The notes under the pieces are model-generated. The model had not been told where the DNA came from and did no database searches. It saw nothing but the letters and a program-made list of their open reading frames with translations. From Adineta steineri (lineage: Eukaryota > Rotifera > Eurotatoria > Adinetida > Adinetidae), in NCBI GenBank assembly GCA_905250115.1, contig CAJNOI010000096.1, positions 214,746 through 278,745 on the forward strand: DNA of 64,000 nt, read 5' to 3'. A program made the position numbers and the translations under genes. Below, piece after piece: positions 11,884-26,476 of this stretch (the stretch's first letter is position 1; each line of letters starts with the position of its first letter).

Positions 11884-14800
11884 AAATTTCGTCTGAAAAA
11901 GAAAAAGAAAGCAAAAGTCTTTTTTTGTATTGCCAAGAGTATGATTGAGGCTCTCTATCATGTCTTCTGTCTTTCTCTTTTCTTAGTTGAATCAACTCAT
12001 GTTGTTTGTCACTTTCAGTGAAGCGATATTTTCTATATATGTCTATATGCTCCTCCAGTTTTTCTCCTATAATTGAAGTGTATGATTCTTCAGGGCAAAA
12101 CATAGTTCTACTTTTTTGTCTCTCATCATTATATATTTATTGATGAAATATCTTAAGATTCAAGTAGAATAGATCATTTTTTTCCGTAGATGAAAAGAGA
12201 AATAAAAGAAAGTGATTAAATAAATAAATGACAGCTGATTTGTGACACTTATTTGATGCGTACAAAAAAAAGAACCTGAAATCAATAATAACATATGTTA
12301 TTTATCTGATTGTAACTCTATGTTATCATATATAATATAAAAATTCAATTGACAGGTTTCTTTTTTTTTCTCTTTCTCTTTCTCTCTCTCTGTCTCAATG
12401 TTTATTAATAATAATATTACCTAAAGATATAAAGATATATATGTATTAGAATATGATGAAAACAAAAAGTGACAGACTAATTGAGTCTTTCGGCTCATAT
12501 GAATACCGTGTAATGAGCGGAAGACTAAATTTATTCGTTCTGATTGTTGTCCTCATCATTTTTATCTTAGTTTTCTTATTAGAAATAATAAGTATGGTTT
12601 CACTTATCACACATATTCTTCATCATATTTCACATTGAGAAAAGAAGAAGAAAAAAAGAAAATCATCATTCAAGTGGTTTCTTGTCATTTCCGGTTTAAT
12701 TGTATTTTCAATGACGATAATGATAATAACAACGAAATAAAAAGAAAAGGAAAAAGAAAAAGAAAGAATACTAACATTAAACTCTAATAGGATGAAGAAG
12801 TAGAAGAAGAAAGGAAACTATTGAAAAGAAGAAAAGTATCACTCATTTATTTGTTAAACAAGACGAAGACGAAGAAGAAGAAGAGGAGGAGGAGGAAGAT
12901 CACCCACCTTGTTTATTGTTTCTTATCGAAGTAAACGTCGATCTTTTCTAATATTTAAAGACTGATAGAGAGAGGCAGAGAATAAATGAGAGAAGACGAA
13001 GAAAAGGACATGGTGAATGATGACAATGATAGCAACAGCAGTAATAATAATAATAACAACAACAACAACAAAAACAACATCTGCAGGGTGTTTGACAGAA
13101 AGAAATAGATAGATACCAGTCAGAGATACAGGGTTAAAGCAACTATACTCACATTAGTGTCAAACGACACAAGATGTGCTCACTAATATTGATTTGTTAA
13201 AAAAGAAGAAAAATGATGAGAAAACATAAATATATCTTGATAACATAAACGAAAAAATGTTTCTTAACCTGTCTACTAACAATAACTAAGAGTATCTTTT
13301 CTTTTCTTTTGTTATTTGTTCAAAAAAAAAAGCGATTCTTGATCATTTTCTTCGATTTCCGATTGATCAATAAGAAAAAGAAGAAAAAAAGTATTTTGTT
13401 CTTTCTAGTAGATTGTCAATCGTTTGTTGTCGATTGTATTGTTGAGATTTATGTATGTGTTTTCATAGAGAAAATCTTTGTAAATTGGTTAATGTTTTCT
13501 GACACTTAGAAGAAAGAAAATATTATGTTGAAGATATTGTCATATAAACAAATTTTTGTGTCATTTCCTCAGTGTTAATCTACAAAAAAAGAATATTAAT
13601 AATCAATCTTTTCTATTCAACATGTCAAACAAAATCAATTGCTTCTTCTCTACTCACAGATAACAAAATAAACGACGCATTTTTTATATTTTACACTTTA
13701 TTCACAATTATATTTATCTCGCTTTGTTTTTGTTCACATTAAAAATGAATCTATCTTCTTATTGGAATCAATTCTAAACTAAATATACTCAAATAAATTT
13801 ATTTTTTTATATTTAAATAAAATGAAAAAAAAAGCGAAGAAAGAAAATGTTTGTGTATATGTATATGTTCTGATATAAATATAGTTAAGTATATCTAATG
13901 TATATTATATAAAGCACTTTTCATTTCTAATATGTCAATAAATAGATTTATTTATATAGTAAAGAAGAGAAGAGAAGAGAAGAAATGTGTTATCAATGTC
14001 TGATTGAGATATGACATGTCTCTCATTCATCGATAAGATAACAATTCTATCTTTGATTTTATTCAAATAAATCATAAAAATATTCTTCGAGTTATTTCCT
14101 CAAAATACATTTACAATAGAATATCAAACAAGAATTACTTTGATAATTCTTGTTGACATTATTATTTATTAGATTTTATCAATGATAACAACACAAATTA
14201 TAATTAATCATAAATCTTCTTCTTCTTCTTCTTCTTCTTCTCCTAGATAAAACTAAAATCTCATTTCATCGAGATATTTCTTGAGAACAAATTATTTTTC
14301 TTATTAAAAACGATTAGATAAAAAATGTGATTTTGTTTTTGTTGTAATCTATGTGGAAGAAGAAGAAAAAGTGATTTTGTTGTAATTAATCGATATATTT
14401 GTGATCGATTATGAAAAAAATGTCTGTTGATAATAATGTCATAATAAATCTGTCACGCATCGAGATTATAAAATGAATAAATATTTGAAAAGAAAAGTAA
14501 TTAAAATGGAAATTGAATTTGTCAGCGCAAGAATAAATGATTGAATATATATTAGATGAACAATTTATTTTCTCATCATTCAAAATACATCAGAAGAGAG
14601 ATACAAGAAAAGATACTTCAACCGAAAATGGAATTTATAATCATTCTCATTTCAAATAAGATCAATTTCATCTTTACAGAATAATAATAACATGTTTAGT
14701 TTAATAATTAAAAAAGAATATTTCTTGTGGAAGTAATTCTATTAAACAGATTCATACTTTATTTTATTCTTCAAATTTATTTTTAGCAATTGTTATTATT

Positions 14801-14980
14801 ATTAAGAAAAAAGAAAATAATAATTCATAGAAAACATTGAATTCTTATTAAAATATGTCACAAGAAAATAAACTTGAGACATGAGAAAAATGAATAAGAA
14901 GTATTCATGACTAGATACTTAAAAACGTTTGAGTTGTCACATAAATTTCACTATTCTACCAATTAACTGGCAAAAAACTT
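11884..14980. other. HCN 5' region and intergenic DNA
   Basis: Upstream of the HCN start and probably including its non-coding first exon(s) and promoter. The stretch 12630-13080 is rich in GAA/GGA/AAC simple repeats, and a TTC run lies at about 14218-14242. A 61-codon frame at 12453-12638 (+) with one hydrophobic stretch has no recognisable relative and I do not call it. Confidence 0.45.
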
Positions 14981-15028
14981 CTTCTCATTCTCATTCTCAT
15001 TCTCATTCTCATTCTCATTCTCATTCTA
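14981..15028. repeat. CATTCT hexanucleotide tandem repeat
   Basis: About seven perfect copies of CATTCT in a row, about 330 bp upstream of the TM2D2 start codon. It is not a known telomere motif of rotifers. Confidence 0.85.
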
Positions 15029-15354
15029 TTAATATATTCTATCGTTTATTAAAGTTTTTCTTCTCATCTTCTTCTTCTTCTTAATCAATAAATGAAAATA
15101 TTTTCTTATGAATGACAAAAAAAGAATTTTTAATTAAAATTGGTTACCTTAACTTAATATATTAGTTGATTGAATCGAACGAAATCTTAAGTTAGTTTTT
15201 ATGTTCATTCAAGTTATTTTGTCAAAATGATCTAGATGGAAAGATTGTGAGCGACATCTTCTCTTGATTTTCTTAATGGTTAAGATTTATTTCAAATAGA
15301 ATTTTAAGAAAGAAATGAGAAGAATAAGTTCTATTATATTGTAGATGAATAAAA

Positions 15355-16045
15355 ATGATTTTGTTGATATATTTCTTATTTGTAATTGTTATTGATAATA
15401 TTGTATGTTTAAATTATCGTGATGAAATAATTGTTTCAAAAAAAGAAATTGAAGAAAGGTTTCATGATAATCTCAATCCATATAGTCCATTAGTTCCATG
15501 TGATTTTCTGTAAGAATTTTATTTAATATTTCATTTAATTAGTGAATAGAATCAATATTTTAGTCCATCAGATTATTATGAATGTGAATCAGTTGAAGAT
15601 ATACCTGAAAATGAAACACGATCATGTCAAGTAATTATTTAATAAAATAACTAAATAAAGAATAATACAATTTTTGTTTTCTTAATTTAATTAAAAGAAA
15701 AAAAATGGTCGTCGTTTTGGTGGTGAAAAATATGATGAAGTTGAACATACATGGATTCGATGTGAAATTTATGATGGAATTGATTGTAAAGGAAATCGTT
15801 CATTTATAATAACAAATATTCCATGTATTAAATATTCATCACATTATTTTATTTCAACACTTTTATATTCAATATTTTTGGGTTTATTTGCTGTTGATAG
15901 ATTTTCTCTTGGACATATTGGAATTGCTGTTGGAAAAATGATAACACTGGGTGGATTAGGACTTTGGTGGATTATTGATATTATTCTTCTCATTTTTGGT
16001 AAATTAATGCCTCAAGATGATTCAAATTGGATTATTCAACATTAA
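15355..16045 (+). CDS. TM2D2: TM2 domain-containing protein 2
   Basis: Three exons, 15355-15509, 15564-15630 and 15698-16045, give 189 residues. An N-terminal signal-like helix precedes a luminal Cys-rich region (LVPCDFL...YYECESVED) and the family block [19 protein letters not shown] (human TM2D2 FGGQAYSDVEHTSVQC). The TM2 domain follows: [20 protein letters not shown], then [20 protein letters not shown] with the DRF motif, then a second helix and the conserved C-terminal [10 protein letters not shown]2D proteins are two-pass endolysosomal/secretory membrane proteins linked to Notch signalling and phagocytosis in flies (family knowledge). TM2D1 and TM2D3 match less well at FGGxxYxxVEH. Confidence 0.95.
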
Positions 16046-19000
16046 CATTTCATACAATTTTATTAAAAAGATTTCTTTAAATCATTAAGTCATTTAAATA
16101 TTATAAGATACACATTTTGTTTTATATAAAACAATATTTCGATTTGTTATTAAAATATAAAATTTGTTTTCTAATAAAATCAAATTTCGATTTTATCGAT
16201 TAAGAATCAATTCGATTTCATTAGATAAAATATTGAAATTATTTCAAATCTCTTTTATTTAACGTCATTTGAATTATTTTGATCAATATCTAACGAATAT
16301 ATCCTCCGAATTATTTCGAAGAAGAAATTTATTTTTAAATGAAAAAATTATTTAAGATAAATCAGTTTTTTAGTTTGTTCATTATGTAGAATAAGAATTC
16401 TAGACATATCATCTGCTTTTATCTGTTGGTATAAACATAAAGTTGAATATACTTTTTTATTAGATAATTCGTATTAGATCAAATGTTGATTATTTCTCGA
16501 AAATATTTTTATCATAGATTGATATTTATCTAATGAGTTAGTTCATTTAAATAGAATAAATATATATTTCTATATTGAAATGTTTTTCATTTAATTCGTA
16601 ATCATAGAATAAAATAATCTATGAAATCTATTGATTTATTTTAACTTGATGTTATTTAACTATTGTATGATATTTCATTCCTAATACAATTGTGAAAATA
16701 AATCATGATTAATTAATTTTTAAAAAAATAAAAGTTGTTTGAATATGAAATATAAATTTTTCTTGTTTGATCGAATAGAATTAATCCATGTTTAATGTTT
16801 TAGTGAATATCTTCTTTGATACTTTGAAAATAAAAGAGCAAAAAAATGATGAGGAATGAAAACGAAGAAATTTGCCATTTACACTTTTCTTTTTTGTAGT
16901 ACTATTTTACTCTTTCATTGTATACATCTATATATATATATATCACAACGACGTAATCGTTATTAAATGACATAGATTTTTCTATGAAAATGTCATTTAT
17001 TTACCTCAAATGATAACAAATTCCTTGTTTTCAATTCTTAATGGTTTCGATAACATTATTCTTTTCTGTTATTAACATGAAACTTCGACAGATTTTTCTC
17101 ACATTTGCTTTCGTTGTTATGTTTTACCAAGGTTTTTTATTCGTTTAATAACAAAAAATGAATATTGAATTAACTAAACGATGACTATGGAATGAAATGA
17201 GTTGAGCAAATATAGAATATATATAAATATACGATATAATCAAATAAGACAAGAAGAAAAATTGTATCTCTAATCAAGTCTCAGTCTTTTTCCAGTAAAT
17301 ATTCATTTTATTTCATCTAAAGATGGTAGATTTAATAAACAGAAAAAAGATAATTGAGATGAATCTTTGAAATATTTATTTAAATAATAAAATAATCTTT
17401 TTTTTGTATATTATAAATATATTTAAAACAAATCTTTAATAAAAATCATTGATTGAAAAACTAAACATATGTTATTATTGATTATGAATAACAACTTATT
17501 GAATGTTTTCTATTGAAAAAGATTTGGAAATATTTTATTAAATATCATTTATAGTTTTAAGATCAGAAATCAATTGTTAATAGATAGAAAAGGAAAAAAG
17601 TACTATTTCTAATATGATTAAAGGTTATTCTATTTTGCTTGATTTCGAAGTTAATTAACAAACAACTGTTTCAACTATTGACTGATTAGATACAGATTTT
17701 CGAGATCTCATCAAACATTTTATTGAAGAATATCCTTCAATCTAACATTGACTAAGTATGTTCAAATTGACTTTTCTCGAATAACCATATTTCATCAGTC
17801 GGGTCACCAAGAGCAATTAAGTACTTCTTCCAGTAAGACAACCACCGATCTTCGAACGATTTCTCTTATCAAGAGAGAGAGAGAGAGAGAGAGAGAAAAA
17901 GCAGAATAATTTACATTCCAGTTCAACCAGTACAGAATATTTCTTAAAAAAGAATAATAATAATGTGAGAAATCACATTGTTACATCAAACAAAGAAAGA
18001 AAGAAAGAAAGGAATAAATCGGATAAGTCCATGTAAAAATAGACAAAAATAAAAGATAAAAACAATATTTTGTGAAGACAAAGAGAAGAGCAAGCAGAAA
18101 GCTTAAATGATTTTATCAAACAAATCTTATGTCTCTAACTTTAGTCATCATAGATTTAACAATAAATTTATCCCCATCTAGTTTAAATGAAATGAGGTAG
18201 TCTATGTATTATTTATACTCCGAAATCCAATTAATTTTTTCTTTAGAATAATAATTAAAATGAAGGTTAAACTAAGGATAATCAATGGCGTGTGCACTAA
18301 ATAAAATCTCGCTTTTATTTATACTAACAGATTGATCAGTTAAACACAAGTAATATTCAAGAAGATCGAGAAAAACTCTTAGTTATTTCGTATTCAGACA
18401 CTTTTTTCATACATTTCATTTACTAATTAATCAAAAATATTTTTTTGAAATATTTAAGTTTTAAAATCAATTCAATTTAATTGATATTGATTCATAAGAA
18501 ATGTATAATTCTCAAATGTTGTGTTACTCAATCAAACGACAACAAGTTTTTATAATGAACAAAGACTGAAATTATTAGTTTTTCTTGTCAATTATTTATC
18601 TTTGGAAGAAAAATCAATAGAATATAAACAATGAATATCTTCTATTTATTAATAACAATTCATTTTTAGATTTATTTTATTTGATTATAAATAGCAAGTT
18701 AAAGCATTAGATCGGTTTTTCATTAAGATCATCCTCATTCGAAAAAGTTCATTTATCGGCGAACTTTTCGATCATGAATAAAATTTTTCTATCAATGTTT
18801 TCATATGGCCCTAATCCAAGTTAAAAGAGTTAGAATTTCAATCTTACGTTGGATATCTAATGATATACAACGGTTTTTTAACAATCATTCTAGTTTTTGA
18901 CTTGTCTTCGATGATAAATTTTAAGAATAAAACTGAAAATAAAATCTACTTCTGTAAAGTTGTACTGCTGACATTTGTCTACATTTAAAAGGCAATCCGA

Positions 19001-20400
19001 GCTTTTTATCGATTAAAATAACAAACAAATTCGGAGCGTATATGCATTCACAGTTTGGCCCGTTATCTCGAGCTAAAATTTCAACAAGATTCGATGGTTA
19101 AAATCCAAAATAAGTTTTAGAACAGAAACACTTTAATAAAATAATATATTAATAGGAAATGTTTGATATTGTGAATCATTTTTCAGAAATTAAGATAATA
19201 TTGAATTAATTGAAATAGTAAGAAGAATTTGATTTTGTCTTGAAACAAGATTTAAAATGTGATAAATTTTTTAGTAAAATCTTTGAATAAAATCAATATG
19301 ATTAATAAATGAAAGTAAAATGTTGTAAGATAATGTTTTATTAGTTGATGAAAAGTATTTAAATGTATATTGCGAAGAAAATTTAATCAAGGACATATTT
19401 GTTTGATGAATATCCTTGATGAAAAGTACACACTTATATATGCAAAATAAAAGAATATTTATTCTTTTCGCTTTTTTTTTCTTCTTCTTCTTCTTCGTCT
19501 TCGTCTTCTCATTCACTAAGTATTCGTTAATGTTTTTATTTATTATTATTTAATTTTCTAGAAGAAAATCATCACATTTTATATTTATATTATAAACTAT
19601 TTTCAAAAATGAATTATTTCAATAATATCTATTTGAAATCTTAATAGATTTAGATTTAGATTTAGAAAAGTAATCTCAACAATTGATAAATATTAATATT
19701 ATTTCATTTTAAAATAAACAAATTTCTTTCGAAAAAAGAAATCTTTTTATTTTAAATCTAAAAATCAACTGATTTGTGAATATCTTTGTAAAAAATATGA
19801 AATATAAGTTGTAGTTGTGGTAAAGTAGATTTCTTAATAAATTGTCATTTATTTTTGAATATAATTAAGAGAAATATTTTGTAAAGAAAGTAGTTAATTG
19901 TATTGTTAAAAAAGAATAATGGTTAAATAATTGTCTATCCTATGAATTGAATCATTTTCAATAATAATAATATTTCGAAAAATTAAAAGAGAAAAATCTT
20001 TTGTTTGAATAAAAGATAGATTTTCAATGAAGAGATAAAAAAGAGTCTATTCATTAATCATTCATTTAGACAATTGAGACATTTTTTACTTAATCATATG
20101 AAACTATTCAAGTACTTCTTCTTCGTCTTCATCGCATTCTCTAATAATCATATCTCTTTTTTTCTTATTTTATTTAAATATTTTTGTTATTAAATTAAAA
20201 GAAAAATAACATTTCTATTTTCTCGAAAATATCTGATAAAGAAATATTTATTTTGAAAGAAAAAATCGTTGAAAATGCTTTTGTTATTGAAATAAAATTC
20301 AATAATCAATGTTGGAAAAGTTATTCAACGATTAGAAATCGAAGTTGATCTGTCTTGTCAGACGATAAGAGAATTTTAGCATGAGCAATTAACTGTCTAT
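16046..20400. other. Large gene-free stretch upstream of ZFHX gene
   Basis: More than 4 kb of AT-rich DNA without a supportable exon. Simple repeats: GA run at about 17874-17895, AAAG run at about 17992-18011. The part 18700-19120 is less AT-rich than its surroundings and contains the small perfect hairpin AAAAGTTC...GAACTTTT (about 18744-18769). Probably regulatory and repeat-derived DNA. Confidence 0.45.
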
Positions 20401-22322
20401 TTCATTGATTAGACTAAAAGGAAAAGAGAAGAGAAAAAAACGCAAGTTGTCATAAGGAAGGTTTTCTCTCGTTCTTGTTCTGTGATGTTGTCGGTGCCGC
20501 AATCGAGCAAATGAGTTGGTGTCTCGCTCGATGCCGCTGTCCGTGTTGACAAACAATTTCTCTCTCGTCTCTCTTCGTCGTCGTCGTCGTCGTTGTCGTC
20601 GTCATCGTAATCAATGTATTGCAAATTATATTAGGTGGTGCCCGTGCCTTTTTCTTCTCTATCCGTGCATCCATTTCTTTTTCTCTGACATGCAGAACAC
20701 GACTAGTGACTGACCCATTAGAGTAAGTTTCTCTTTTCCTCATCTATATATAATGTTGTCTTTCGCGTTTCGCTCATCGATCGTCAACAAAGAAGAAAAA
20801 AGAAGAAGAAGAAGAAGAAGAAGAAGAAGACGAATAATTTAATCGGCTTCCATCGATTTCTAACTAGACAATGAAAGAAAAGAGATGCAGTTTTTTTTCT
20901 CGCCATTGTAATAATGTCTTTCTATTTTCTATATATGAAAAAAAAAAGTCAGAGTTATGTGGATCATTCGAACTATAAGTTCTCTGTTAAGTGTCTCGTG
21001 TTACATGATTAAACCAGTCGGTGTGCCGTTCGTTATTCAACCATCTTTTGGTTTAATCAAATGACCACCACGCCTCAAATATGAAAAAGAGAGACAGAGA
21101 GAAAGAGAGAAAAATTGTTGAATTTAATGGAGCGACGCGCCATCATTGAATCAAATCGAAGTAAGAGTCGTCAAACGAACGAGTATGCACATACACACAG
21201 ACGACCGACGATTATAAATTGTCAATGATCTCTCTTTCTCTCTTCTCTTCTATGCTCCACCATCCTCTGTGCTTCACCGGCAACAAGCGCAGAGAGTCAT
21301 AATGACTATCGGGCAGAGAAGGGAGAGCAAGGAAATTTTTGCGTTCTTTCTCTCTCGTCGCTATTCACTTGATTAGGTAATCATAGATAGAGACAAAGCT
21401 CGATGTTGTGTTTTTTTCTCCTTTTCTTTCTTTTTTTTCTGTATATGTATGTCTCAACACCATCGATCCAAATGAGAATGAGGTGGTTCGACTGTAATAA
21501 CGAAAGGTACATATGAAGAAGTATTCGAATGAGTTGTGAGTACACTGTGTTTTTAATCATTCTTGTTCTGGTCCCGGACCGAACCGAACAGCGTCGAGGG
21601 GCAAGTATTCGTCGACAAACGGAACTCTCTTTTTTTTTCTAATCACATTCATCGTCCTTATTCATTAAATTACTCTCTCAGTTCTTTATAGGGAAAAAGA
21701 AGAAGAAGAAGAAGAATAAGAATAAGAAGAAGGCAGAGAAAAAGGCAGTAGTGGTAGTAGTAGAAGCAGCAGCCAGCAATTAGACAACAACAAGTCTCCC
21801 TCTCTCTATGTCTCTCTCTCTCTCTCCCTCTGTTCTGTGTTGCTGCTATGTGATTTGATTTGAGCAGCATGGTTGCCTGCCTCAGCTCAATACAATAATC
21901 ATTCTCGCTGTTGCTGTCGTCTCTCGCTCGTTAGCGCACTCGGCTGCGTGAGCAGCCGGTATTGGATTTGCAAGTGCGCGCCGCGCCGTCATTCTTTTGT
22001 TGTGCCACTCGTTCCCTTTTTTTTATCTTTTCGCTCGCTCGCTCTGGATTCGAGTAAGAATAAGGGAAGCAAAGAAGAACAGAATTGTAACCATCACTAG
22101 ACGATATAACACTTTACTTTAGTTATTCGTTTTTTTTTGACATCGATGACCTATATAAGAACTTTTACTTAAATATTTCATTTGATTTTATTTCTTTTAT
22201 AAAATAAAAACGCTTTTTTTTCTTTATTTTTATTTGAAAAAAAGATTTAAAATTTTATTAAAAACGAAACAATGTTCGATCTTTGTTTCATCGTTTAATA
22301 AATCAGAATTATAGATGATGTC
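20400..22322 (+). promoter_or_regulatory. Presumed promoter/5' UTR region of the ZFHX gene, GC- and CpG-enriched
   Basis: Base composition changes sharply here: more C+G, many CG dinucleotides (for example GTGCGCGCCGCGCCGTC at about 21973-21989) and dense CT/GA and CGT/GAA runs (20569-20607, 20795-20830, 21700-21730, 21800-21830). This is the only extended stretch of its kind in the window apart from the gene's own third and fifth introns, and it ends at the ATG. Interpretation as core promoter plus 5' UTR is inferred from position and composition. Confidence 0.5.
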
Positions 22323-25300
22323 ATGAGTGAACTATTATTATTATCATCATCATCGTCAACATCATCGACAAACGGCACACCTAATGAAGTAAAATTATTT
22401 TCTTATTTTATTTCTCAATATATATATATATATATATTGATTCTAGGTCATGGCTGTGGCTGAACGATCTTTGTCGCCTGAAAATCGTCTATCAAATGTT
22501 CACTCGAGAAATTCATCTAAAACACTTAAATGTCCAAAATGTATGTTTAAAGTTATACGTTGATTTATTATTTTTTTTCTTTTTTTGATAAACTAAAATT
22601 GTTATAAATTGTTTAAAAAGGTAATTGGCATTATAAATATCAAGAAACATTAGAAATTCATATGAAAGAAAAACATCAAATGGGAACAAATTCTGATGGA
22701 AATTTAAATAATTCATCAGAAATTGAAACAAATTGTTCATATTGTTTATCAAATAGTGTTCATCCACGTCTTGCTCGTGGTGAACAATATCCATGTGGAT
22801 TTAAACCATATCGATGTGAATTATGTCTTTATTCAACAACAACAAAAGGAAATTTAGCAATACATATGCAATCAGATAAACATATGAATAATTTTAGAGA
22901 TTTATCTTCACCAAATATTCAACAACCATCAACATCTTCAACATGTACATCTTCACCTGATAATTCTTTACTTGATCAAACATCACTATCACAAGGTTTG
23001 TCTTTTCTTTTTTTTTTACTTAAAAAAAATTCTTTCAAAAAAAAATGTTCTTTTTTTTATTATTAAATACAAATTAAAAAGTTTTCTCTCCCTCTCTCTC
23101 GAATCTATATTAATAACTAATGACAATCTTTTGCCTTGAAGTTTTTTTTTCAATTGATAAAAGAAAGAAAATATTTTTTTTCTTTTTTTTTTAACGTGAT
23201 AATGTCAATGAAATAGTTAATAGAGTTTACTTGAAAAATCTTTTAATTGAGAGATGAAAGAAACAATAAAATATTTCGATGATTTTTCAATAAATATATA
23301 AAAGTTATTGAATAAGGAAGAAGTAGAATAAGAAGAAGACGAAGACGAAGACGAAGACGAAGAAGAAGAAGAAAGAAAGAAAGAAAGAAGAAAATGATTT
23401 ATTTTCTTTGTTTTTTCTTGTATTAGTTGTTGCTTGTCATTAATCGTGGTTGGTTCCGTTAATATAAAAATCTGTTACATCTATCTGTGTGTTCTATCGG
23501 TGAATGTGAAAGATGTGAATAGTCGTCGTCGTCGTCGTCGTCGACAACGTTGTCGTTATTGTCGTTCTCTTTTCTTGAGAGTAGGGCATAGACACTTTCT
23601 CTGTTATAGGTCGCTTATTAGCGGATGGTTATGGTTGGTATCGAAAGCGATATTCGCATTGAGAGTGTCGATGCCAGTTTATATGTTAAGAAAGAAAAAG
23701 AGGAACGAAATCCATTAGGAATGAGGCGACAGCCGTCGAGAAAGAGAGAACGAGAGAGAGAGAGAGGGAGAGAGAGGGGAGAGAAGAAATAATTTATGTA
23801 ACAATCTCTCTTTCTCTCTATTCTGCCTAATCGTCGTCGTCGTCGAGCTGCCGCTCATTATGGGTAATTGGCAATCAACGGTCTCCTTTTCCTCTATCCA
23901 AACGAGATTCCAAGACGTTGCATCTTTTCTTCTCTTTTTCTCTCGTTTTTTTTCTTCTCTTAGTATCATAGAACTGACTTGTTACCAGTCGAGTCTCTCT
24001 CTCTCCGTCTCTCTCTCTCTCTCTCTTTAGATGGCTCGATCGTTAGTTAGTTAATATACATGTTTGGTGCGAGCAAAAGATAGAATAGGGATATATTATT
24101 CATTCATTGCTTTAGTTCGACTGATGGTCTTTATGCAAGTGTTTTTTTCCTTTAGAAATGAAAGTGGCAACAGAATCATCATCATCTATTGAAACATTTA
24201 CATGTCCACTTTGTTCTCAAACAAATTTAAATACAAAGGTAGATTATAGATTTCTCTTCTCCCTTTTTTTTTATTATTCCTTCATAAAACTTTTAAACAA
24301 AATACTTATTTTTTTTTAAAGGAATCATTGAAAGAACATTTATGTTCAATTCACAATTGCACTCGAGATGCATTGAACCGATGTCTAGCATTGATCGAAG
24401 ATTCAGGTAAAAAACTAAAATGTTGGTTGATTTCTATATTTGAATGTAAATAATATTGATTGTAAAGGAGTGAAGTCTACCTTTAATTAACGATAGTGTT
24501 GAATAGAAAAGAAGGAAAGAAAAAAAGAAGAAAAAAAAAAAAAAAAAAGAAAAAGAGAGGTCATCGTAGAAAGGGATGAGGAGGAGAAAATAAATTAGGT
24601 TGATGATCTCTATCCAATGGTGAACGAAGAGACGAAGAATGAAAAAAAAAAGAAAACGAAGTGAGCGAACAATTACTAATTTCATTTATATGTTATTGGT
24701 CGTCGTCGTCGTCGATGAGGGTTCGATGTCATCAACATTTTATTCTGTTCGAAGTGGTGATGGTGGTGGCCTCACAGACAACGCAAAATACCCGAGATTA
24801 CCCCCTTTGCGTTCTCTTTCTTAATGAATGAAAAGAAAAGAAGAAAAAAAAAAGAGAAAAAGACGACGATGAAAGCGACCACATTCATTCGCCTTCATTA
24901 GACAAACTTATTGACTTGTTTCCCTTCTTCTCTCTTTCCGTTTTGTTCTAAACATCAAAACTCCACTTCTTCTTCTTCTTCGTCTTCTTCTTCTTTTTTA
25001 TTCAATGATTTTTCTTCTTTTAACAAAATAATAAAAAAAAAAAAAGTGTCTCTTATGATAAGCAGCTGATTAGAATTTGTAAAGCGCCCTCTTTATTTCG
25101 TTGATTTCGTTCGAAAAGATTCGTTCGTTTTTCTTTTTCTCGTCTTTCTCTTTTTTTTTTGTTTTATAAAAATTGTTTTTCTTTTAAGGATTATCATCAA
25201 TGGCAGAAACAAATGATGAATATCGTTGTCATTTATGTCCAAATAAAACATTTAAAGATTTTTATCTTCTATTAAATCATATTCAAGATCAAAGTAATTT

Positions 25301-26445
25301 TAATTTAAAAAAAAAACGAAGTTTTTATTTAAAATAAAACTAAATATATTTTCTTATTAAAGATCATAGTGATGAAGAAGATAAAACAGTTGGTTTATTA
25401 TGTTGGAAAAAAGGATGTAATCAATATTTTAATTCTTTATCAATTCTTGAAAAACATTTTCATGAAATTCATTCAATAAATAATCTTATTGAATCAAATC
25501 GTATTTTGGAACCTAAAACTTCATCTTCATCATCATCTAATGTAACACCATCATCATCATCATCAAATAACTTTTTATCTAAATCACGTGAAAGATTAAT
25601 ATCAATAGGTGAAGATTTAGTTTTACATTATTTAGAAAATCATGAAATAAATGATGATAATTCATCGAATGAAATACTTTGTGATTTATGTTTAAAAAAA
25701 TTTTCAAGTTTATCAACATTAAAAGTACATTATGAAGATATTCATTCAATTGTTCTTTCATCACGTGCTATTCAACATTGGATATTTCTTTTACAAAAAC
25801 TTCATTCATCATCTTCATCATCATCATCGTCATCAGCTAATAATAAATTAAAAAGACAATCATCATCATCACTACAAAATGATTTTAATCAAAATAAAAA
25901 ATCTCGTTATGAAAATCTTTTATCACCATCCTATTTAATCTATCCTCCATCATCATCATCATCCGCCGCCGCCGCTGCATCTCTAGTAAATCAATATGAT
26001 TTATCAAATAATAAAAGACAAAGAACACGTATTACAGATGAACAATTAAGAATATTACGTGCACATTTTAATATTAATAATTCTCCAAGTGATGAACAAA
26101 TTTTGTTAATGTCACAAAAAAGTCAATTAACAACAAAAGTTATTAAACATTGGTTTCGAAATACACTTTTTAAAGAAAGACAAAGAAATAAAGATTCACC
26201 ATATAATTTCTCCAATCCTCCATCAACATCAAATCAAATTGATTTAGATGAATATCAAAAAACAGGAACAATTATTAAAAGAACAACTAATGATTCAGAT
26301 TATTCAGATAATGATTTAACTTCGAATGATGAACAAGATCTTCTTTCGGATATTGAAGATTTAAATCTTGATTATAATAATAAATTAAATAATCAATCAT
26401 CATTAACATCTTCATCATCACAACAACAACAACATCAACATCATC

Positions 26446-26476
<31 letters not shown>

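Noticed and set aside
12453-12638. 61-residue frame with one hydrophobic helix upstream of HCN
   Set aside because: No relatives recognised, no splice context, and located in the HCN 5' region; chance frames of this length are frequent.
14981-15028. Telomeric repeat
   Set aside because: CATTCT does not match TTAGGG-type or the TGTGGG-type repeat described for bdelloids.
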